NCBI RefSeq assembly: GCF_003448965.1
Contig: NZ_QRGC01000007.1
Span: 124,001 to 188,000 of the forward strand
Reading direction: 5' to 3'
DNA length: 64,000 nucleotides
Source of the DNA: Oceanicella sp. SM1341
Lineage (GTDB): Bacteria; Pseudomonadota; Alphaproteobacteria; Rhodobacterales; Rhodobacteraceae
Of this stretch, positions 26,491 through 35,209 are shown piece after piece. The notes under the pieces are model-generated. The model was not told where the DNA came from and made no database searches. It was given only the letters and a program-made list of their open reading frames with translations. The translations under genes and the position numbers were made by a program. The first letter of the stretch is position 1, and each line of letters begins with the position of its first letter.

Positions 26491-27333
26491 ATGGCACATC
26501 CGGCAATCGCAGAGGGGAACGTGGCGGTGGTCACGGGCGGGGCGAGCGGCATCGGCCTTGCCGCCGCGCAGGCCTTCGCCGCGGCCGGCATGCGGGTGGT
26601 GATCGCCGATCTGCCGGGCGCTGCGCCGGAGCAGGCGGCGGAGCGGCTCGCCGCCGGCGGGGCGCGGGTGATCGGCCATGCCACCGATGTCACCCGCCCG
26701 CAGGAGATCGCCGGGCTCAAGGCCGCGGCAGATGCGCTGGGCCGGGTGAGCGTGCTGATGAACAACGCCGGGCGCGAGGGCGGCGGCAGGATCCTGGCGC
26801 CGGAGCCGGTCTGGCGTGACACGCTGGAGACCAACCTGTGGGGCGTGCTGCACGGCATCCGCGCCTTCGTGCCCGACATGATCGCGGCGGGAGGGCCGGC
26901 GGCGGTGGTGTGCACCGGCTCGAAGCAGGGCATCACCCTGCCGCCCGGCGACACCGCCTACAACGTGAGCAAGGCGGCACTGAAGGCGCTCACCGAGTCG
27001 CTCTCCCACGATCTGGTGCAGGAGACCGGCGGCCGGGTGAGCGCGCACCTGCTGATCCCCGGCTTCACCTGGACCGGCTTCACCCGCCGGCGCGGGGTCG
27101 CGGCGCGGCCCGATGCGGCCTGGACCCCGGAGCAGGTGGCGGAGCGGCTTCTGGCCGGGATGGCGGCGGGGGATTTCTACATCCTCTGCCCCGACGGCGA
27201 GACCGACCGCGAGACCGACCTGCGCCGCATGCGCTGGAGTTTCGGCGACATCCTGGAGAACCGCCCTGCGCTGTCGCGCTGGCACCCGGAGCATGCCGGG
27301 GCGTTCCGCGCCTGGATGGCCGGCGAGGGCTGA
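26491..27333 (+). CDS. Short-chain dehydrogenase/reductase
   Basis: A 280-residue classical SDR, NAD(P)-dependent. The TGGASGIG cofactor loop is at residues 15-22, 'MNNAG' near 90, and catalytic Tyr/Lys in YNVSK near 157-161. The C-terminus is about 30 residues longer than usual and carries a substrate-loop-like segment 'GFTWTGFTRRRG'. It is divergent from the FkbM gene and 57 nt upstream of the aldo/keto reductase, with which it may be co-transcribed. The substrate is unknown. Confidence 0.9.
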   Translation: MAHPAIAEGNVAVVTGGASGIGLAAAQAFAAAGMRVVIADLPGAAPEQAAERLAAGGARVIGHATDVTRPQEIAGLKAAADALGRVSVLMNNAGREGGGRILAPEPVWRDTLETNLWGVLHGIRAFVPDMIAAGGPAAVVCTGSKQGITLPPGDTAYNVSKAALKALTESLSHDLVQETGGRVSAHLLIPGFTWTGFTRRRGVAARPDAAWTPEQVAERLLAGMAAGDFYILCPDGETDRETDLRRMRWSFGDILENRPALSRWHPEHAGAFRAWMAGEG

Positions 27334-27390
27334 GCCCGCCCGCCCGCGCATGACAGCCACCCGAATCCGCCCACCGAGAGGGAATTCCGC

Positions 27391-28419
27391 ATGTCCTACA
27401 CCCCCGCTGACACACGCTACGACACCATGGTCTACCGCCGCTGCGGCCGCTCCGGGCTGCAGCTTCCGGCGGTATCGCTGGGCCTGTGGCACAATTTCGG
27501 CCAGGACCGGCCGCATGCGCTCAAGCGCGAGATCTGCCGGACGGCCTTCGACCTCGGCATCACGCATTTCGACCTTGCCAACAACTACGGCCCCCCGCCC
27601 GGGGCGGCGGAGGAGGCCTTCGGCGAGATCCTGCGCAGTGATTTCCGCGGCTACCGCGACGAGCTGGTGATCTCCTCCAAGGCCGGCTACCTGATGTGGC
27701 CCGGGCCCTACGGCGCCTGGGGCAGCCGCAAGCAGATCATCGCCTCCTGCGAGCAGTCGCTGAAGCGGCTGGGGGTCGACTATGTCGACATCTTCTACTC
27801 CCACCGGGTCGACCCGGACACGCCGCTGGAAGAGACGATGGGTGCCCTCGACACGCTGGTGCGGCAGGGCAAGGCGCTCTATGTCGGCCTCTCCTCCTAC
27901 AACACCCAGCGCACGCGGGAGGCGGCGGAGATCCTGCGCGGGCTCGGCACGCCCTGCCTCATCCACCAGCCGAGCTACAACATGCTCAACCGCTGGGTGG
28001 AGACCGACGGGCTGAAGGACACCCTGGCCGAGCTCGGCATCGGCTCCATCGCCTTCACGCCGCTGGCCCAGGGCATGCTGAGCGCGAAATACCTGCGCGG
28101 CATCCCGGAGGGCTCGCGCGCGACGCAGGGCAAGACGCTGCGGCCCGAATTTCTCTCGGCGCGGGCGGTGGAGCACCTGCGCAAGCTCGACGAGATCGCC
28201 CGGGCCCGCGGCCAGAGCCTGGCGCAGATGGCCATCGCCTGGGTGCTGCGGGGCGGCGGCATCACCTCGGCGCTCATCGGCGCCTCGCGCCCGGAGCAGG
28301 TGACCGATTGCGCCGGCGCGGTGGAAAACCTGGAGTTCACCGGGGAAGAGCTGCGCGAGATCGACACCTACGCCACCGAGGAGGACATCAACCTGTGGGC
28401 CGCCTCCTCGAGCGCCTGA
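27391..28419 (+). CDS. mgrA: Aldo/keto reductase, L-glyceraldehyde 3-phosphate reductase (YghZ/MgrA) type
   Basis: A 342-residue NADPH-dependent aldo/keto reductase of the AKR14/YghZ subgroup, which reduces L-glyceraldehyde 3-phosphate and methylglyoxal. Subgroup markers are 'MVYRRCGRSGLQLPAVSLGLW', 'THFDLANNYGPPPGAAEE' (catalytic Asp and Tyr), 'SSKAGYLMWPGPYG', 'YSHRVDPDTPLEETMGAL' and the C-terminal 'NLEFTGEELREID'. A methylglyoxal-reducing role would fit the carbonyl-stress theme further along the window, but this copy sits apart from that cluster. Confidence 0.9.
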   Translation: MSYTPADTRYDTMVYRRCGRSGLQLPAVSLGLWHNFGQDRPHALKREICRTAFDLGITHFDLANNYGPPPGAAEEAFGEILRSDFRGYRDELVISSKAGYLMWPGPYGAWGSRKQIIASCEQSLKRLGVDYVDIFYSHRVDPDTPLEETMGALDTLVRQGKALYVGLSSYNTQRTREAAEILRGLGTPCLIHQPSYNMLNRWVETDGLKDTLAELGIGSIAFTPLAQGMLSAKYLRGIPEGSRATQGKTLRPEFLSARAVEHLRKLDEIARARGQSLAQMAIAWVLRGGGITSALIGASRPEQVTDCAGAVENLEFTGEELREIDTYATEEDINLWAASSSA

Positions 28420-28443
28420 GGGGGAGCGCCGGACGCTCCGCCC
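28420..28443. terminator. Bidirectional hairpin between convergent genes
   Basis: GGAGCG (28423-28428) pairs with CGCTCC (28434-28439), extended by GGG/CCC across a one-base bulge. It begins immediately after the aldo/keto reductase stop and lies 11 nt from the stop of the convergent DUF1796 gene. Confidence 0.6.
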
Positions 28444-28453
28444 CCCGCGCGGC

Positions 28454-29389
28454 TCAGCCGACGGGCTCCGCCTCGCGCACCCCGGCCGGGGCGAAGGCCG
28501 CCTGCGCCGCGTGTTTGACGAAATCCACCACCCGGCGCTCGAAGGCCTCGCCCTCGGGGCTGAAGCAGGCGCGCGGGCGGTGCCAGGTGTAGTCCGCGCC
28601 GGGCCGGGGGATGGCGAAGGCGGTCACCTGCGGCGCGATCTGCCGCACACCGGCGGCGCGATCGTTGTTGGCGCCGGGCCAGGTGTCGAGCCCCAGCAGG
28701 ATGCGCCCCTGCGTGCCCCAGCGCCGGCCGATCGCCTCCCAGAGCGCCAGCAAGGGCGCGTCGAGCGCGCGGGCGGGGGTCTTGGTATGGGCGACGAGCA
28801 CCACCGGCGCCGGGTCGCGCATGATCTCGTCGAGCACCGCCATGCGCCGCGCGTAGGTGCTGCGCAGCAGGCCGAAGTCCTCCGCGGCGAAGCGCTCGTC
28901 CGCCTCGTGATTGAACTTCACGTCGTAGCGGGTGTTGACGCAGATGTTGCGCTCGGGGCGGAACGCGAGGTTCGCGGGGTCCATGTAGCCGTCGAAGCCG
29001 TTGCCGATCAGCTCGGTGACACTGGCCAGCGGGTGGACGGCAAGGTCGAAGGGGCCGCTGCGGTCGCCGATGCCGGAAAAGCCGCGCACGCCCCAGCGGG
29101 CGAGCACCGTGCGGGCGAAGCAGTCCTCGCCGAGCGAGACGAAGCGGATGCCGCAGAACAGGGGGAGGTTGCGGCGCCGCTCCTCCGCGAGGCCGATCAT
29201 CCGGTCGAAGTAATCGGTGACCAGGGCCGCGGAGGCGTCGCGGGCCTCGCGAAGCGCCGCGATGTCGCGGGCGGACACGCTGAAGCCCTTCTGCGCCGTG
29301 TTGAGGAAGATGTCGCTGAGCATGCCGGTCAGGCGGTGGCGGATGTCGGTCTCGTCGAACCTGTCGTTCGCAAGCTGGTCCAGATCCAT
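28454..29389 (-). CDS. DUF1796 putative papain-like cysteine peptidase
   Basis: About 311 residues. The central part matches the DUF1796 pattern: 'FVSLGEDCFARTVLARWGVR' with a candidate nucleophile Cys, 'GPFDLAVHPLASVTELI', 'GFDGYMD' and 'VKFNHEADER' with a candidate His, then 'VVLVAHTKT'. The family is predicted to have a papain-like fold; its biological role is not established. The upstream ~90 residues are a helical extension. An alternative GTG start lies three codons earlier (29398); neither start has a clear ribosome site. The upstream flank (29399-29430) is AT-rich and probably holds the promoter. Confidence 0.75.
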   Translation of the reverse strand: MDLDQLANDRFDETDIRHRLTGMLSDIFLNTAQKGFSVSARDIAALREARDASAALVTDYFDRMIGLAEERRRNLPLFCGIRFVSLGEDCFARTVLARWGVRGFSGIGDRSGPFDLAVHPLASVTELIGNGFDGYMDPANLAFRPERNICVNTRYDVKFNHEADERFAAEDFGLLRSTYARRMAVLDEIMRDPAPVVLVAHTKTPARALDAPLLALWEAIGRRWGTQGRILLGLDTWPGANNDRAAGVRQIAPQVTAFAIPRPGADYTWHRPRACFSPEGEAFERRVVDFVKHAAQAAFAPAGVREAEPVG

Positions 29390-29398
29390 GGGTCTCAC

Positions 29399-30033
29399 GC
29401 AATCACAAAGGTTAATAAATTGTTAAGGTGCACATGCATATTCCGGGTGGAGGGCGGGCGAAAGCGGAATCTCGGATGTCCCGCGGGTCTTCGGGGCCAC
29501 GATCGCGGCCTGTCCCGTGCCGGAAGGCCGCCGCGCCCCGGCCATCGCGCCGACGTTCACCGGGGGGCAGCCGGGCACGCTGGTCCGGCAGAGGGTCGGC
29601 TGGCGCGCCAGGTTCCGGGCCAGGGCGCGGTGGCGCTGGCCGGCATTGCCGCCCTGCGGCCGCGGCCCGCGCCGGCCGGGCTCATGGAACAGGTGCCTTC
29701 GGCCTGACCGCGCCGGGCCATGGCGGCTCCTTCACCGTCCTGGCCTCCATCCTGAGGGAGATCACCGGCTTTCCGGCCGGTTCGGTGAGCCTGGTGCTCT
29801 GCGGCCCGGCCATCGCGGCCTTCACCCTCGGCCTCGGTGCCGCGCCCCGGGGTGTCTGCGCCGCTGGTGGGTGGAGCGGCGTGCCCGACCGGCGCGGGGC
29901 CGGACGGCCGCGGCCATCGCGGGCTTGACCCGGCGCGCGGGGCGGTCAGGGTAGGGGGATCCGGCCCGGCGTCCTGCCGGGCCGCGCCACCCTACCGCCC
30001 GCAGCACCCGCGGCGGGCCCCCGGAGCAGGAAA
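29399..30033. other. 635-nt gap before rutB with a possible decayed membrane-protein fragment
   Basis: No intact gene. On the + strand, about 29705-29830 encodes 'GGSFTVLASILREITGFPAGSVSLVL' (in parts), followed by 'IAAFTLGLG', which resembles one helix-loop-helix unit of YitT/DUF161-type membrane proteins. The flanking sequence in all three frames is Arg/Pro/Gly-rich and not protein-like. It may be a remnant of a decayed transporter gene once linked to rutB, or chance. A hairpin-like ggccggG/CccGGcc sequence at about 29961-29982 precedes rutB. Confidence 0.25.
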
Positions 30034-30768
<735 letters not shown>

Positions 30769-31289
30769 GCCCCCGGGGCGGGCGGTTAGCGCCGGCACGG
30801 CCCGCCACCGCCTTTCCCTCCTCCTCCTCCTCTGACGCCGCCGCCTCTGCCGCGCCCGGCCGGGCCTGCCGGCAGGTGACACCGACATGGCAAACGGCCC
30901 GCCACCGGGCCGCAGCCCGCGGGCCGGGAAGCCTGCGGGCCGAGCCCGGCTGTCTGATGCGCGGGGGTCGGGCGTGCCGGTCGCCGATGGCCTTCGCGGA
31001 GGGGCATCCGCGCCTCTCGAATCGCGGCGTTTCGGGCCGGGATGCGAGGCAAGGCGTCACGGGCATACCGGCCATGCTCGAATACCATGGGTATACCGAA
31101 ATGTGGAACTTAATCTGTTAACCTGTTGGTTTCCGCGCCATTTCAGCGTCTTGTGTGGTATACCTGCGGAATATTCTTGGCGCTCCATGGGGTCGGGAGT
31201 GGTTGCGGATCGGGAACGGGGCGCGTAATGCGACCATCCATCTCATGTACGGGATGTCGCATGTTCCACCCATCGGCAGGACAGAGTTG
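30769..31289. promoter_or_regulatory. Intergenic region with paired GGTATACC palindromes
   Basis: About 520 nt without a credible gene. The last 200 nt are distinctly AT-rich and carry two copies of the 8-bp palindrome GGTATACC, at 31090-31097 and 31157-31164 (67 bp apart). They lie upstream of the gluconate-type dehydrogenase operon and are candidate operator sites for an unidentified regulator. Confidence 0.4.
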
Positions 31290-31991
31290 ATGACAGATTT
31301 GCCCGGCTACCCAAGCCGCCGAGGCTTCCTCAAGGTTTCGGCCGCGGGGCTGGCCCTTTCCGGGGTCGCGCTCGACGCGAAGGCGCAGGACGCCCAGCCC
31401 CCGGTTCCCCTCGATCGTTACGAACCCGAATATCTCACCGCGGACGAATGGGCCTTCGTGATGGCCGCCACCGCGCGGCTCATCCCCTCCGAGGGCGACG
31501 GGCCGGGCGCCATCGAGGCACGCGTGCCGGTGTTCATCGACCTGCAGCTTGCCGGTGACTACGGCACCGCCGACGACTGGTACATGGTCGGCCCGCACGA
31601 CGCGGAGGCCGCGCCCGACCGCGGCTGGCAGACGCCGCTCACCCCGGCCGGGCTCTACCGAGAGGCCATCCCGGCCTTCGACGCCTGGTGTGCCGAGACC
31701 CATGGCGCCGCCTTCGCCGCGCTCGACGGGCAGGCGCAGGACGCCGCGCTCACCGCGCTGCAGAAGGGCGAGGTGCCGCTGGCGCCGGAGCTCAGCCCGT
31801 TCTTCGCCACCCTGCTCGCCAACACCAAGGAAGGCTACTTCGCCGACCCGATGTACGGCGGCAACCACGGCATGCAGTCCTGGGTCTACATCGGCTTCCC
31901 GGGTGCGCGCGCCGCCTTCCGCGAGTGGCCCGAGCGCCACAACGTGAAATATCCGCTGGGCCCGGTGTCCATCAAAGGCGAGAGGGCCTGA
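31290..31991 (+). CDS. Gluconate 2-dehydrogenase subunit 3 family protein, Tat-exported
   Basis: A 233-residue small (gamma) subunit of a membrane-associated sugar/polyol dehydrogenase. I chose the ATG at 31290 because it begins directly before a Tat signal (SRRGFLKVSAAGLALSG, AKAQDA), has CAGGA upstream, and avoids a non-signal-like extension from 31155. The mature part contains 'TADEWAFVMAATARLIPSEGDGPGA' (in parts) and 'DPMYGGNHGMQSWVYIGFPGAR', typical of the family. It probably carries the signal for co-export of the flavoprotein, whose start is 2 nt after this stop. Confidence 0.92.
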   Translation: MTDLPGYPSRRGFLKVSAAGLALSGVALDAKAQDAQPPVPLDRYEPEYLTADEWAFVMAATARLIPSEGDGPGAIEARVPVFIDLQLAGDYGTADDWYMVGPHDAEAAPDRGWQTPLTPAGLYREAIPAFDAWCAETHGAAFAALDGQAQDAALTALQKGEVPLAPELSPFFATLLANTKEGYFADPMYGGNHGMQSWVYIGFPGARAAFREWPERHNVKYPLGPVSIKGERA

Positions 31992-31993
31992 AC

Positions 31994-33763
31994 ATGGCAC
32001 GTCAGGACAAGAAACGCGACGTGGTGATCGTCGGCCTCGGCTGGACCGGGTCGATCGCCGGTATCGAGCTGGCGCGCGAGGGGCTCGACATCCTCGCCCT
32101 CGAGCGCGGCCATGACCAGGCCACGGTGCCGGACTTCAAGTATCCCAACCAGATCGACGAGCTGAAATACGGCGTGCGTCTGAAGATGATGCAGAAGCCG
32201 AGCCGGCAGACCGTCACCGTGCGCCGTAGCGGCGACGAGACGGCGCTGCCCTACCGCTCGCTCGGCTCCTTCCTGCCGGGCAACGGCGTGGGCGGTGCGG
32301 GCACGCACTGGAACGGCCTCAACTGGCGCCCCCAGCCCGAGGAACTGCGCCTGCGCTCCTACGTGGCCGAGAACTGGGGCGAAGAGATCATCCCCGAGGG
32401 CATGAACCTCGGCGACTACCCGGTGAGCTACGACGAGCTCGAGCCCTTCTTCACCCATTTCGAGAAGGTGGCCGGCATCTCCGGCAAGGCGGGCAACCTC
32501 AAGGGTGAGATCCGGGAGGGCGGAAACCCCTTCGAGGGCTGGCGCTCCGAGGAGTTCCCCATGCCGCCGCTGCCCACCACCTACGACAGCTCGAAGTTCC
32601 GCGACGCCTGCCTCGCGGCCGGCTACCACCCGTTCCAGGCCTCCGCGGGCATCGCCTCGACCGCCTACGTGAACCCGTATGGCATGCAGATGGGCCCGTG
32701 CAACTTCTGCGGCTTCTGCGAGCGCTACGGCTGCTACCAGTACTCCAAGTCCTCGCCGCAGACGGCCATCCTCGATGCGCTCAAGCGCATGCCCAACTTC
32801 GAGTACCGCACCGAATCCGAGGTGCTGCGCGTGGAGCTGGCCGAGGACGGCAAGACCGCGACCGGTGTCACCTACTGGGACGAGGCCGCACAGGAGGAGG
32901 TGTTCCAGCCCGCGGACATCGTCATCCTGTCGAGCTTCTCGCTCAACAACGTGCACCTGATGCTGCTCTCGGGGCTGGGCGAGGCCTATGACCCGCTCAC
33001 CGGCACCGGCACGCTGGGCAAGAACTACGCCTATCAGATGAACGGCGGCGTCTCGCTGTTCTTCGAGGACGCGGAGTTCAACCCCTTCGTGGGCCACGGC
33101 GCGAACGGCGTGTGCATCGACGATTTCTCGGTGAACCAGAACGATTTCGGCGCGCTCGGCTTCATCGGCGGCTCCTACTGGCGCTCGGGCACGTTCAACG
33201 GCCAGCCCATCCGCTCGATGCCGCTGCCCAAGGGCACGCCCTCCTGGGGGGCGGGCTGGAAGGAGGGCATCGGCAAGTGGTACGGCCACGCGATGTCCAT
33301 CGGCTCGCACGGCTCGCACATGGCCTATGCGAACAACCACCTCGACCTCGACCCCACCTACACCGACCGCCACGGCCGGCCGCTGATGCGCATGACGTTC
33401 AACTGGCAGGACAACGACCTGAAGATGAACCAGTACCAGAAATCCCGCATGGAGCCGCTCGCCGCCTCCATGAACCCGGATGTCATGCAGTCCAGCTTCA
33501 AGGGCATCGGCGCGCAGTACGACGTGCGCCCCTACCAGACCACGCACAACACCGGCGGGCACATCATGTCCGAGACCGCCCGCGAGGGCGCGGTCAACCG
33601 CTACTGCCAGACCTGGAAGGCGCACAACGTCTTCGCCATGGGCGCCGGCAACTTCGTGCAGAACACCCAGTACAACCCGACCGGCCTCGTCGGCGGCCTG
33701 GCCTACTGGACGGTCCAGGCGATCCGCACCCAGTACCTGTCGAACCCGCGGCCGCTGGTCTGA
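31994..33763 (+). CDS. GMC-family flavoprotein subunit of gluconate/sugar dehydrogenase
   Basis: A 589-residue catalytic subunit. The FAD loop is VIVGLGWTGSIAGIEL, about residues 10-25. 'LGSFLPGNGVGGAGTHWNG' and the C-terminal 'THNTGGHIMSE' and 'GAGNFVQNTQYNPTGL' segments define this dehydrogenase branch. A cysteine cluster, C236-C239-C242-C247 in GPCNFCGFCERYGC, resembles the iron-sulfur site described for FAD-dependent glucose dehydrogenases. There is no signal peptide of its own, so export with the Tat-signalled small subunit is inferred. Electrons should pass to the downstream triheme cytochrome and then to quinone. The substrate could be gluconate, 2-ketogluconate, a polyol or an aldose. 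Confidence 0.93.
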   Translation: MARQDKKRDVVIVGLGWTGSIAGIELAREGLDILALERGHDQATVPDFKYPNQIDELKYGVRLKMMQKPSRQTVTVRRSGDETALPYRSLGSFLPGNGVGGAGTHWNGLNWRPQPEELRLRSYVAENWGEEIIPEGMNLGDYPVSYDELEPFFTHFEKVAGISGKAGNLKGEIREGGNPFEGWRSEEFPMPPLPTTYDSSKFRDACLAAGYHPFQASAGIASTAYVNPYGMQMGPCNFCGFCERYGCYQYSKSSPQTAILDALKRMPNFEYRTESEVLRVELAEDGKTATGVTYWDEAAQEEVFQPADIVILSSFSLNNVHLMLLSGLGEAYDPLTGTGTLGKNYAYQMNGGVSLFFEDAEFNPFVGHGANGVCIDDFSVNQNDFGALGFIGGSYWRSGTFNGQPIRSMPLPKGTPSWGAGWKEGIGKWYGHAMSIGSHGSHMAYANNHLDLDPTYTDRHGRPLMRMTFNWQDNDLKMNQYQKSRMEPLAASMNPDVMQSSFKGIGAQYDVRPYQTTHNTGGHIMSETAREGAVNRYCQTWKAHNVFAMGAGNFVQNTQYNPTGLVGGLAYWTVQAIRTQYLSNPRPLV

Positions 33764-33774
33764 GGAGCGCGCAG

Positions 33775-35133
33775 ATGAAAACCTTCCTGAAGATCATCGC
33801 CGGGCTGGTGGTTCTGGGCGTCGTCGCCCTGCTGGCCTTCATCCTCGTGCCGGTGCAGCGCACCGCGCCCACGGAGCAGCTCGCGGCCGACTGGGCGCCG
33901 CAGCCCGGGCAGGGCGAATACGTGATGCGCGCGGGCGACTGTGCCGCCTGCCACACCGCGCCGGGCGGCGAGCCCATGGCCGGTGGCCGCGCCATCGCGA
34001 GCCCGATGGGCACGATCTGGGCCACCAACATCACCCCCGATGCCGAGACCGGCATCGGCGGCTGGTCGCTCGACGACTTCCGCGCGGCCCTGGTCGACGG
34101 CGTGGCGCCGGACGGCACGCATCTCTACCCCGCGATGCCCTACGAGAACTACCGCTTCATGAGCGAGGAGGACATCCGTGCCCTCTACGACTACCTGATG
34201 AACGAGGTGGCGCCGGTGCGCAACGAGGTGGCGGAGACCGAGCTCTCCTTCCCCTTCAACCTGCGCTTCGGCATCCGGGCGTGGAACTGGGTGGCGCTGC
34301 GCGGCGAGGCGGGCTTCCACCCCGAAGCCTCCGACGCGCTGCAGGCCCGCGGCCAGTACCTCGTCGAGGGGCCGGGCCATTGTGCCGCCTGCCACAGCCC
34401 GCGCAACGCGGTGATGGCACAGGACGGGGTGCATGCCGGCGACGCGGGCTTCCTTGCCGGCGGCGTGGTGGGGGACTGGGGCGCGCCCGCGCTGCACGGG
34501 CCCGCCTCCGCGGTGAAGGACTGGAGCGTGGCCGCGCTGGCAGGCTACCTCGCCAGCGGCCGCAACGTGCATTCCGCCGCCAATGGCGAGATGGGGCTCG
34601 TGGTGGCGGAATCGCTGCAGCATCTCTCCGATGCCGACAACATCGCCATGGCCGCCTTCCTCAAGGGGCTCGACGGCGCGGTGGGCGAGGTGCCGCAGGA
34701 GCTGGCCGCCGCGCCCTCCGGCCATGCCATGCCCCCCGAGCCGGCCGATGCCGCCGGCCGGGAGACCGCCCGGATGCTCACCGAGGCACAGCCCGACATG
34801 CCGCTGGGCGCGCGGCTCTACCTCGACAATTGCTCCGGTTGCCACTTCGTGACCGGCAAGGGCGCGCCGGAGATCTTCCCCGAGCTGCAGGGCAACACCC
34901 TCGTCACCTCGGCGCAGACCGCGCCGCTGATCTCCGTCATCCTTCACGGGGCGAGCCTGCCCTCCACAGCCAGGCGGCCGCTGCATCTCGCGATGCAGGG
35001 CTACGCCGACCGGCTGGGGGATGACGAGATCGCGGCGCTGAGCAGCTTCCTGCGCGAGGCCTGGGGCAATGATGCGGGCCCGGTGAGCGCGGGCGACGTC
35101 GCCGCGGTGCGCGCGGCTGCACCCGCGCACTGA
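33775..35133 (+). CDS. Triheme cytochrome c subunit of gluconate/alcohol-type dehydrogenase
   Basis: A 452-residue protein with an N-terminal membrane helix (residues 5-26) and three heme c motifs: CAACH at 56-60, CAACH at 203-207 and CSGCH at about 353-357. Each motif has a downstream Met-bearing segment that can supply the sixth ligand. The arrangement matches the cytochrome subunits of membrane-bound alcohol, sorbitol and gluconate dehydrogenases, which anchor the flavoprotein and pass electrons to ubiquinone. It ends in a strong terminator. Confidence 0.95.
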   Translation: MKTFLKIIAGLVVLGVVALLAFILVPVQRTAPTEQLAADWAPQPGQGEYVMRAGDCAACHTAPGGEPMAGGRAIASPMGTIWATNITPDAETGIGGWSLDDFRAALVDGVAPDGTHLYPAMPYENYRFMSEEDIRALYDYLMNEVAPVRNEVAETELSFPFNLRFGIRAWNWVALRGEAGFHPEASDALQARGQYLVEGPGHCAACHSPRNAVMAQDGVHAGDAGFLAGGVVGDWGAPALHGPASAVKDWSVAALAGYLASGRNVHSAANGEMGLVVAESLQHLSDADNIAMAAFLKGLDGAVGEVPQELAAAPSGHAMPPEPADAAGRETARMLTEAQPDMPLGARLYLDNCSGCHFVTGKGAPEIFPELQGNTLVTSAQTAPLISVILHGASLPSTARRPLHLAMQGYADRLGDDEIAALSSFLREAWGNDAGPVSAGDVAAVRAAAPAH

Positions 35134-35163
35134 GCCGCGCCGCAGCGGCCATGACACGACGGA

Positions 35164-35188
35164 AGGGGCCGGCCCGCAGCCGGCCCCT
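35164..35188 (+). terminator. Intrinsic terminator of the gluconate-type dehydrogenase operon
   Basis: AGGGGCCGGC (35164-35173) pairs perfectly with GCCGGCCCCT (35179-35188) around CCGCA, and a T-containing tail (CTTGCGTTT) follows. It sits 30 nt after the cytochrome stop and 21 nt before the convergent hydrolase stop, and may serve both genes. Confidence 0.8.
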
Positions 35189-35209
35189 CTTGCGTTTGCG
35201 GCCCGGCGC

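Noticed and set aside
29428-29928. 166-residue frame upstream of rutB
   Set aside because: Only its central ~40 residues look protein-like; the rest is low-complexity, so it is not annotated as a gene, only noted as a possible remnant.
31104-31126. GGAAC near 31104 as an EcfG promoter
   Set aside because: The nearest GTT in phase gives too short a spacer compared with the three consistent sites.
31155-31289. Upstream start for the gluconate dehydrogenase small subunit
   Set aside because: It would add 45 residues in front of a clear Tat signal, which must be N-terminal; the internal ATG has a ribosome site.
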